From a virus: 28,679 bases of DNA. The translations under genes and the position numbers were made by a program. The stretch spans positions 1 through 28,679 of the IMG/VR virus record IMGVR_UViG_3300030450_001163; one strand, 5' to 3'. The notes beneath the pieces were generated by a model. It was not told the DNA's origin and made no database searches. It saw only the letters and a program-made list of their open reading frames with translations. This document shows positions 23,694 to 28,679 of this stretch, one piece after another. The stretch's first letter is position 1; each line of letters opens with the position of its first letter.

Positions 23694-24028
23694 AAGAATA
23701 TCAATTACAAAAAGCAGTATGTAAATACCTAGAGTTACAAAACGTTTTATACTGTGGCTCTATGGGGGGACAATATCAAGTACATATGAGTCAAAGAATA
23801 AAAGCTAAAAAGAGTGGATATAAAAAAGGATTCCCTGATTTATTTATCTATGAACCAAGAGGAGAATATCATGGATTAGCTATAGAATTAAAGACAGGAT
23901 ACAATAAAGCAAGTAAGCCACAAATACATTGGCAAAAGGAATTAACCAAGAGAAATTACAAATCCTGTATCTGCACAGGAATAGATGAGGCATTAGAAGC
24001 TATTAATCAATACTTAAAAATAAAATAA
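23690..24028 (+). CDS. VRR-NUC domain nuclease
   Basis: 112 residues with the chosen ATG at 23690 (overlapping the previous stop as ATGA; an in-frame ATG at 23678 would add four residues). The PD-(D/E)xK-type VRR-NUC core is visible: GFPDLFIY (Asp 50), LAIELKTG (Glu 66, Lys 68), and PQIHWQKEL (Gln 78). These stand-alone nucleases cut branched or flap DNA and are common in phage replication modules. It lies between the initiator and the methyltransferase gene. Confidence 0.87.
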   Translation: MKEYQLQKAVCKYLELQNVLYCGSMGGQYQVHMSQRIKAKKSGYKKGFPDLFIYEPRGEYHGLAIELKTGYNKASKPQIHWQKELTKRNYKSCICTGIDEALEAINQYLKIK

Positions 24029-24029
24029 A

Positions 24030-24620
24030 ATGAAAATACTTAATTTATATGCAGGAATTGGTGGCAATAGAAAATTATGGGGTGATGAACACGAAATAAC
24101 AGCAGTAGAACATGACAAGCAAATTGCAAACACTTATAAAGGATATTTTCCTAATGATACAGTTGTTGTGGCAGATGCACACCAATATCTATTAGACCAC
24201 TATAAAGAATATGATTTTATTTGGTCATCACCACCTTGTCCAACACATAGCGACATCAGGAGATGTGGGGTTCATGCTGGAAGATACGAAGCGTTATATC
24301 CTAAGATGGACTTATATCAAGAAATAATACTATTAAAACATTTTGCTAAATTAGAAACTAAATGGATTATTGAAAACGTAAGACCCTATTACAAACCATT
24401 AATTCAACCTGACCACAAACTACACAGGCATTTTTATTGGTCTAATTTTAATATAAGTAATTTTGAAGTTACGAATAAAAGAAAACACAATAACATTGTT
24501 GGTAGCCATACGGTTTATGGGTTTAATATAAAAGACACTAAAATAAAAAACAAAAGAAAGGTTTTAAGAAATATGGTAGACCCTGAACTTGGTTTACACA
24601 TTTTAAATTGTTCTTTATGA
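24030..24620 (+). CDS. Compact C5-cytosine DNA methyltransferase
   Basis: 196 residues. SAM-binding motif I LNLYAGIGGNRKLW (4-17), catalytic motif IV SSPPCPTHS with Cys 70, motif VI IIENVRP (Glu 115), and a motif X-like C-terminus NMVDPELG. It transfers a methyl group from S-adenosylmethionine to cytosine. It is much shorter than typical Dcm enzymes (350-450 residues), and the target recognition segment between motifs VIII and IX is very short. No restriction nuclease partner is next to it, so it is probably an orphan phage enzyme against host restriction. Confidence 0.88.
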   Translation: MKILNLYAGIGGNRKLWGDEHEITAVEHDKQIANTYKGYFPNDTVVVADAHQYLLDHYKEYDFIWSSPPCPTHSDIRRCGVHAGRYEALYPKMDLYQEIILLKHFAKLETKWIIENVRPYYKPLIQPDHKLHRHFYWSNFNISNFEVTNKRKHNNIVGSHTVYGFNIKDTKIKNKRKVLRNMVDPELGLHILNCSL

Positions 24621-24898
24621 AAATTAAACCAACATTTTTTAATACTAGAAGGGATAGGCTACATTGGAATTATATAGATACTAACAGTAAGTTGTTTACA
24701 ATTTTGTTTGATAGCGGAGCAGAGATGTCTTTTATTTTACGAGATTTGAAAAAAAATGATAATATAGAAAATTATATTTATAAGAAACTACATAAAAGAT
24801 TTTCAAATATAATAGAAATAGAAATATCAAAATTAAGTAGTGTAGAATATAATTTATTAAAGCAATTAAATATACCCTCAGTAATAAAAGTATGTTGA
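24617..24898 (+). CDS. Protein of unknown function after methyltransferase
   Basis: 93 residues from ATG 24617, which overlaps the previous TGA as ATGA; an upstream in-frame ATG at 24608 would add three residues. Beta/alpha pattern with DTNSKLFTILFDSGAEMSFI near the start. No recognised family. Its end overlaps the start of the sigma-like gene. Confidence 0.6.
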   Translation: MKIKPTFFNTRRDRLHWNYIDTNSKLFTILFDSGAEMSFILRDLKKNDNIENYIYKKLHKRFSNIIEIEISKLSSVEYNLLKQLNIPSVIKVC

Positions 24899-25398
24899 AC
24901 AAATACCTGGTTGATAATTATGACAAGTTAAAAGACATGGCTCATAATATCGCAGGTGTTACAGGAAAAGATGATTTATTAAGCTTTGTGATTGAAGAAC
25001 TATATAAGTGCGACCAAGAAAGATTAAGTGAAATAATAGAAAAAAAACAATTAACATTTTATATAGTTAGAGTAATGCTTAACCAATATCATTCAAAGAC
25101 TAGCAGATATTATTATAAGTATAGAAAATATTATGAATATCATGTTACAGGAATTATAGAGGCTATATCGCCCGACAACATAGAATCAACTACTGAACAA
25201 AAAGAATTAGTAGAAGAAAGGTTAGATTGGGTAGAGAAAAAACTAAAAGACTTATATTGGTTCGATGCTGAATGTTTTAGAATATATTATAGAGAATCAC
25301 ACTCTTTAAATTCTATGGCAAAAGCTACTAAGATTTCAAGAGCCACTATATATAAAGCAATTACTAACGTCAAAAAGTATTTAATAAATGAGCAATAA
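24892..25398 (+). CDS. Sigma-factor-like HTH protein
   Basis: 168 residues. DDLLSFVIEELYK (27-39) resembles the D-L-x-x-E core of sigma region 2, and the C-terminal SLNSMAKATKISRATIYKAI (138-157) is a region 4-like helix-turn-helix. A Tyr/Lys-rich linker (YYYKYRKYYEYH) joins them. This two-part arrangement is that of ECF-type sigma factors, though similarity is weak. If active it could redirect host RNA polymerase to phage promoters such as the TATATTTATTAG motif sites. Confidence 0.55.
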   Translation: MLNKYLVDNYDKLKDMAHNIAGVTGKDDLLSFVIEELYKCDQERLSEIIEKKQLTFYIVRVMLNQYHSKTSRYYYKYRKYYEYHVTGIIEAISPDNIESTTEQKELVEERLDWVEKKLKDLYWFDAECFRIYYRESHSLNSMAKATKISRATIYKAITNVKKYLINEQ

Positions 25399-25477
25399 CG
25401 AAGACATTATAGCCAATATAATTGTTGGTATAACTATATTAACAGTATTAACATTTTTTATTTTTGCAATAACATGA
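25388..25477 (+). CDS. Tiny single-TM protein
   Basis: 29 residues with one hydrophobic helix (IVGITILTVLTFFIFAI). Overlaps the sigma-like gene by 11 bases and the next gene's ATG as ATGA (25474-25477), so it fits the coupled operon. Function unknown. Confidence 0.5.
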   Translation: MSNNEDIIANIIVGITILTVLTFFIFAIT

Positions 25478-25716
25478 AAAAAACTAGAGTAATAAGAGCA
25501 TTAAAAAACTGCAACACAAATGATTTTAAGCCTGATAGCGTTTTATCTTTTAAAGACGAAAAGGGCAAAGAGTATTTCTTAGCAGAACAACCACATTATA
25601 TGAACATAATTACAAACTCTATTAATGTGATATTAAAAAGAACATTTGATATAATTGATGATGTTAAATTAAAAGACAAAATAATAAAAGGTTTAAATGA
25701 TGACAAAGCAAAGTAA
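25474..25716 (+). CDS. Protein of unknown function
   Basis: 80 residues; N-terminal basic stretch MKKTRVIRALKNCN, then a beta pair (SVLSFKDEKGKEYFLAEQPH) and C-terminal amphipathic helix. No recognised family. Confidence 0.6.
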   Translation: MKKTRVIRALKNCNTNDFKPDSVLSFKDEKGKEYFLAEQPHYMNIITNSINVILKRTFDIIDDVKLKDKIIKGLNDDKAK

Positions 25717-26059
25717 AGGATTGGGCGATTCTGTCGAGAAGGTATTAAAGGCTACAGGCATTGATAAAGTTGCTAAAAAAATATTAGGAGATGACTGTGG
25801 GTGTGAGGAGCGTAAAGAAGCTCTGAATAAGTTATATCCATATAGTAGACAAATGACAGAGGATGAAATTTTAATATATGAAGAAGTAATGAATAGAACT
25901 AAAGGAACACTTACAGGTGCAGACCAAGGTATATTGTTAAAAATATATAATAAAGTATTTAAAACTAACAAGAAACCATCAAGTTGTGGTAGCTGTGTAA
26001 GAGGAACATTGCAAAAGTTAGAAGCAGTTTATAATAATAGTTGTAAGACAAATGGTTAA
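25697..26059 (+). CDS. Cysteine-containing protein of unknown function
   Basis: 120 residues beginning MMTKQSKGLGDSVEKVLKAT. The stretch GDDCGCEERKEALNKLYPYS and a second motif SSCGSCVRGTLQKLEAVY give four cysteines in CxC and CxxC arrangement, which may bind zinc. I associate this pattern with conserved hypothetical proteins of flavobacterial phages. It overlaps the previous gene by 20 bases and is followed by an overlapping tiny basic gene. Confidence 0.62.
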   Translation: MMTKQSKGLGDSVEKVLKATGIDKVAKKILGDDCGCEERKEALNKLYPYSRQMTEDEILIYEEVMNRTKGTLTGADQGILLKIYNKVFKTNKKPSSCGSCVRGTLQKLEAVYNNSCKTNG

Positions 26060-26162
26060 AAGAGCATCATTTATACATAGAGAAAAGAAGCGCAAAAAGC
26101 GTAAAGGGATTCACAGTAAGAACAATAAACCTAGTAAAAAATATAGAGGTCAAGGACGATGA
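26052..26162 (+). CDS. Tiny highly basic protein
   Basis: 36 residues: MVKRASFIHREKKRKKRKGI, then a Lys/Asn/Ser tail ending KYRGQGR. About half of the residues are Lys or Arg, suggesting nucleic-acid or ribosome binding. It overlaps both neighbours (8 and 4 bases), consistent with translational coupling. Confidence 0.55.
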   Translation: MVKRASFIHREKKRKKRKGIHSKNNKPSKKYRGQGR

Positions 26163-26317
26163 AAAAAGAAAGTCAAGTTTTTAGATTCTGTTGCAGTTGT
26201 GCAAGAATAAGTTTAATACAAAAAGGTAAATGCTATTTTTGTAATAGTGACTTTATATATTCATCACCAAAAGATGATTTACACAAAATGCCTAAGAGAG
26301 TTGAAAAAGCATACTAA
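26159..26317 (+). CDS. Tiny zinc-knuckle protein (candidate Com-like regulator)
   Basis: 52 residues beginning MKKESQVFRFCCSCARISLI, with CxxC (Cys 11-14) and a second CxxC (Cys 25-28) in GKCYFCNSDF. It starts by ATGA overlap with the basic gene and ends eight bases before the HNH gene. Small zinc-knuckle proteins of this size near a Mom-like gene recall phage Mu Com, but spacing of the cysteines differs and similarity is only architectural. Confidence 0.55.
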   Translation: MKKESQVFRFCCSCARISLIQKGKCYFCNSDFIYSSPKDDLHKMPKRVEKAY

Positions 26318-26324
26318 AGTATAT

Positions 26325-26615
26325 ATGACATTCTTCGATTATGGAGAAACCGATTTTATTATGTGTGAGTTCTGCCAAAAGGATAGGGCTGTCGACATCC
26401 ACCACTTAGAAGGTAGGGGAATGGGTGGCTCAAACTCTAAAGACTACATTGAGAACTTGGTCGGCTTGTGTCGAGACTGCCATAACAAATGCGAACACGA
26501 TAAGATGGCAAATTTTTATTGCAAAATAAAACACTTGGAAAATGTATGTCATCAGATTTATGCTAAAATAGAATATAAAAAAAGATATGAGAATAGAATT
26601 AATAAAAACAAATAA
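26325..26615 (+). CDS. HNH endonuclease
   Basis: 96 residues from the ATG at 26325; an upstream in-frame ATG at 26247 would overlap the zinc-knuckle gene by 70 bases. Zinc-binding cysteines CEFC (14-17) and CRDC (49-52) flank the HNH core: AVDIHHLEGRG (His 26, His 27), Asn 44, and CRDCH (His 53). HNH nucleases encoded near terminase genes often assist DNA packaging in cos phages. The ParB-like gene starts 29 bases before its end. Confidence 0.85.
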   Translation: MTFFDYGETDFIMCEFCQKDRAVDIHHLEGRGMGGSNSKDYIENLVGLCRDCHNKCEHDKMANFYCKIKHLENVCHQIYAKIEYKKRYENRINKNK

Positions 26616-27174
26616 ATTAAAACCTGCTAAATATAATCCAAGACAGATTACAAAAAAGCAGTATAGTGACTTGAAAAAATCAATAGAAAAATTTGATTTG
26701 GTTGACCCAATTATTGTTAATAAAGATTATACCGTTATAGGTGGTCATCAAAGGCTAAAGATTTGTAAAGAGTTAAAATATAAAGATGTGGATTGTGTAA
26801 TCCTAGATTTAACCAAAGAACAAGAAAGAGAACTTAATATCAGACTTAACAAATCAGGTGGGGAGTTTGATATGGATATACTAGCTAACGAGTTTGATAT
26901 GGAAGAATTAAAAGAATGGGGGTTTAAAGATATTGAGTTTGGTTTAAACATAGATAAACTAGATGATACTTTTAGTTTAGACGATAGCGACAAAAAACCT
27001 ATACAAAACATTACGTTTGTCTTAGCAGATAAGCAAGTTGATTATATTAAAAACAAATTAAATGACATTAAAAAAACACAAGAATTTAACTATATTGAAA
27101 CATTTGGAAATGAAAACAGTAATGGAAATGCGTTATATTTATTAGTATCACAATGGGGAGAGCAAAAGAAATAA
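26587..27174 (+). CDS. ParB/Srx-like N-terminal domain protein
   Basis: 195 residues. Residues 1-95 form a ParB/sulfiredoxin fold: MRIELIKTNKLKPAKYNPR, the motif VIGGHQRLKI (GGHQR), then DVDCVILDLT, and the helical segment EQERELNIRLNKSGGEFDMD. In many phages this domain is fused to an adenine methyltransferase; here it is followed by a separate Mom-like gene that overlaps its end. It may guide or regulate DNA modification (inference). An internal promoter motif lies in its last 40 bases. Confidence 0.8.
   Translation: MRIELIKTNKLKPAKYNPRQITKKQYSDLKKSIEKFDLVDPIIVNKDYTVIGGHQRLKICKELKYKDVDCVILDLTKEQERELNIRLNKSGGEFDMDILANEFDMEELKEWGFKDIEFGLNIDKLDDTFSLDDSDKKPIQNITFVLADKQVDYIKNKLNDIKKTQEFNYIETFGNENSNGNALYLLVSQWGEQKK
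27134..27145 (+). promoter_or_regulatory. Internal promoter-like motif before mom
   Basis: TATATTTATTAG is identical to the motif at 784 and 9244. It lies within the ParB-like coding sequence, seven bases before the Mom ATG at 27153. There is no TTG at ideal spacing (TTTG at 27103-27106 is 27 bases away), so the call rests on the repeated motif. Confidence 0.5.
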
Positions 27175-27785
27175 TTTTAAAAGTAATACCATCAGATGCT
27201 GCAAATGAATTTGTAAAAAAACATCATTATTCAGGAAAGTTTTGTATGAATAGTCAGTTGCATTTCGGGTGTTTTCTAGACAAAAAATTAGGTGGTGTAA
27301 TGTCATACGGTTGCCCTATTGATAAAAGAAAAGTAATAGGAATTGTAAAGGGAACAAAGTGGAATGAGTTTTTAGAATTAAACAGAATGGCTTTTAGTGA
27401 CTTGTTACCAAAGTATTCAGAAAGCAGATGTATAGCAATTAGTGTGAAATTATTAAAAAAAAATGCACCTCATATTAAATGGATTTTAAGTTTTGCAGAT
27501 GGAACACAATGTGGAGACGGAACAATCTATAGGGCTAGTGGATTTAAATTAATTGGAATAAAAAAAAATACAACAATATATAAACTGCAGAGTGGAGAAA
27601 CACTAGCAAAGCACGGAACAAGTAAAAGAGATTTTACAAATTCTGAAAGATTAAAGGGTTATCAATTAAAGTATATATATTTTATAGACAAAACAAAAGA
27701 AAAAGATTTAACTGTTCCTGTAATGCCTTTTTCTAAAATTAAAGAAATGGGAGCAGGAATGTATAAGGGAAAAATGCGAGTATAG
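27153..27785 (+). CDS. mom: Mom-like adenine modification enzyme
   Basis: 210 residues. Resembles the GNAT-type Mom family, which in phage Mu converts adenine to a carbamoylmethyl-type derivative that protects DNA from restriction. Visible conserved segments: HHYSGK (24-29), CFLDKKLGGVMSYG, ELNRMAF (75-81), SFADG (113-117) and GTIYRASGF (123-131). Its start overlaps the ParB-like gene by 22 bases, and a promoter-like motif lies just before it. Its last 10 bases overlap the 5' end of the tRNA-like gene. This is probably the phage's main DNA-masking activity along with the cytosine methyltransferase. Confidence 0.82.
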   Translation: MGRAKEIILKVIPSDAANEFVKKHHYSGKFCMNSQLHFGCFLDKKLGGVMSYGCPIDKRKVIGIVKGTKWNEFLELNRMAFSDLLPKYSESRCIAISVKLLKKNAPHIKWILSFADGTQCGDGTIYRASGFKLIGIKKNTTIYKLQSGETLAKHGTSKRDFTNSERLKGYQLKYIYFIDKTKEKDLTVPVMPFSKIKEMGAGMYKGKMRV

Positions 27786-27847
27786 CTTAATAGGTTAAAG
27801 CGTTATACTACCAGTATAAAGATGGGGTTCGATTCCACCTACTCGCT
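27776..27847 (+). tRNA. tRNA-Gly-like gene, anticodon ACC, imperfect T arm
   Basis: 72 bases. Acceptor GCGAGTA (27776-27782) pairs perfectly with TACTCGC (27840-27846), discriminator T. D stem GCTT/AAGC, D loop AATAGGTTA. Anticodon stem TTATA/TATAA is perfect, with loop CTACCAG giving anticodon ACC, which would read GGT (Gly). The T loop TTCGATT is canonical, but the T stem TGGGG/CCACC has two mismatches and the variable loop is short. Discriminator U and C35-C36 agree with bacterial tRNA-Gly identity. CCA is not encoded. The 5' end overlaps the Mom stop codon. It may be a degenerate or unusual tRNA. Confidence 0.72.
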
Positions 27848-27866
27848 CAAATAATAAAATAAAACT

Positions 27867-28226
27867 ATGAACAAAAGTAGACACATTAAAAAAGAAACTT
27901 TATTAAAGGCGTTAGAAAAGAGTTTAGGGGTTGTAACAATAGCTTGTAAAAAAGCTGACATTCCTAGAAGCACATATTACAAATGGCTTAAAGATGATGA
28001 GGAATTTAGACAGCAAGTTCAAGAGATTGAGAATGTTGCATTAGACTTTGCAGAAAGCCAATTACACCAACAGATTCAAGATAACTCAACAGCAGCTACT
28101 ATATTCTTTTTAAAGACTAAAGGCAAGACTAGGGGATATACTGAGAAGTCTGAGTTAGATATAACGACTGATGGTAAGTCTATAACTGACATAAATATAA
28201 AAGTAATTGACACAGGTAACGATTGA
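27867..28226 (+). CDS. terS: Terminase small subunit
   Basis: 119 residues. An N-terminal HTH (ALEKSLGVVTIACKKADIPR, then STYYKWLKDDEEF) recognises packaging initiation sequence, followed by a coiled-coil oligomerisation helix (about 48-90) and a flexible C-terminus. Position immediately before the large terminase supports the call. The large subunit's likely TTG start overlaps its last codons. Confidence 0.85.
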   Translation: MNKSRHIKKETLLKALEKSLGVVTIACKKADIPRSTYYKWLKDDEEFRQQVQEIENVALDFAESQLHQQIQDNSTAATIFFLKTKGKTRGYTEKSELDITTDGKSITDINIKVIDTGND

Positions 28227-28679
28227 TACTACAAATGTCTTTCACAAGGCGTATAAGTCTAGCACACGAATTACTTGTCTTCAGGGGGGGACACGTTCTT
28301 CAAAGACTTATTCGCTTTGTCAATTATTTATAGTAAAAGCATTAAGAGAAACAGGCAAAGTATTTACTATATGTAGGAAAACATTACCTGCTCTTAAAGG
28401 TACAGCTTATCGTGATGTGTTAGAATTGCTAAAAGAATTAGGTTTATATTCAGAAGAATACCACAACAAATCAGAATTATCTTACACATTGAATGGCAAT
28501 CTAATTGAGTTCATTAGTGTTGACCAACCACAAAAGATTAGAGGACGTAAGCGTAACTACTTATGGCTCAATGAAGCTAATGAGTTTACTTATGAAGATT
28601 ATCAACAGCTTATATTAAGAACAACAGATAAAGTCTATTTAGACTATAATCCTTCAGACCCCTATAGTTGGATATATGA
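28207..28679 (+). CDS. terL: Terminase large subunit, N-terminal part (continues at base 1)
   Basis: ATPase half of the packaging motor, in frame with base 1 across the circular join. The Walker A motif GGTRSSKT lies at 28285-28308, and the Walker B LWLNEANE at 28561-28584. There is no ATG in this frame; TTG at 28207, just after an in-frame TAA, gives a start MTQVTIDTTNVFHKAYK that fits the family. ATT at 28222 is an alternative. The gene overlaps terS by 20 bases. The sequence ends inside the gene because the circle was cut here. Confidence 0.9.
   Translation, partial: MTQVTIDTTNVFHKAYKSSTRITCLQGGTRSSKTYSLCQLFIVKALRETGKVFTICRKTLPALKGTAYRDVLELLKELGLYSEEYHNKSELSYTLNGNLIEFISVDQPQKIRGRKRNYLWLNEANEFTYEDYQQLILRTTDKVYLDYNPSDPYSWIY
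28603..28679. repeat. Right copy of 77-bp terminal direct repeat
   Basis: Identical to bases 1-77; see the left copy. Trimming one copy gives a 28,602-bp circular genome. Confidence 0.95.

Noticed and set aside
26247-26324. Longer N-terminus for the HNH gene
   Set aside because: It would overlap the zinc-knuckle gene by 70 bases; the ATG at 26325 lies eight bases after that gene's stop and keeps all HNH residues.

Overview
The window is one complete, circularly closed genome of a small tailed phage (siphovirus-like) of a Bacteroidota host, most likely a marine member of the Flavobacteriia. The first 77 bases are identical to the last 77 bases (1-77 = 28603-28679), and the large terminase gene runs off the right end and continues in the same frame at base 1, so the unique genome is 28,602 bp. 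The host assignment rests on several points: high A+T; no Shine-Dalgarno sites but A-rich leaders; TTG/TAnnTTT-type promoters; signal peptides cleaved before Gln; and a type IX secretion-like C-terminal domain on one secreted protein.

Layout. (1) Packaging: small terminase (27867-28226) and large terminase (28207-end, then 1-762). (2) Tail and neck: a tail assembly chaperone with an apparent -1 frameshift extension (798-1543), neck/tail completion proteins (1530-2614), two large tail or baseplate proteins (2616-7537) and a short tape measure (7707-9227). (3) Head: XkdF-like protease (9260), acidic scaffold (10296) and major capsid protein (11017), then a probable tail tube protein (12070), with an intrinsic terminator after each of the last two. 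The portal (13415) and a connector (15322) follow, which is an unusual place for a portal. (4) Host-surface and lysis region: a fibre-like protein (15987), an outer-membrane-like protein (16520), a secreted LDLa/T9SS-like protein (17542), membrane proteins, a cysteine-less thioredoxin-like protein, an M15 endolysin, a 3-TM holin and a calcineurin-like phosphoesterase (18328-20853). (5) A leftward operon of five tiny genes (22029 down to 20933), separated from the rightward genes by a structured palindrome on one side and a divergent AT-rich promoter region on the other. (6) Rightward early genes: Cro-like regulator, OB-fold-like protein, Lin1244-like replication initiator, VRR-NUC nuclease, C5-cytosine methyltransferase, sigma-like HTH protein, several tiny proteins including two zinc-knuckle candidates (one of them in the leftward operon), HNH nuclease, ParB-like protein, Mom-like adenine modifier and a tRNA-Gly-like gene just before the terminases.

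How it works together (inference). The HTH genes and divergent promoters set early expression. The OB-fold protein, Lin1244-like protein and VRR-NUC serve replication and recombination using host polymerase and helicase, because the phage encodes none. The cytosine methyltransferase and the ParB/Mom pair chemically mask the DNA. A repeated TATATTTATTAG motif placed 6-12 bases before several start codons marks separate transcription units for tail, protease, scaffold and mom genes. No integrase was seen. The most unusual items are the exported LDLa/T9SS-like protein beside an outer-membrane barrel-like protein, the frameshifted chaperone, the ATA-started phosphoesterase, two structured inverted repeats, and the Mom locus with an internal promoter and an upstream zinc-knuckle protein.
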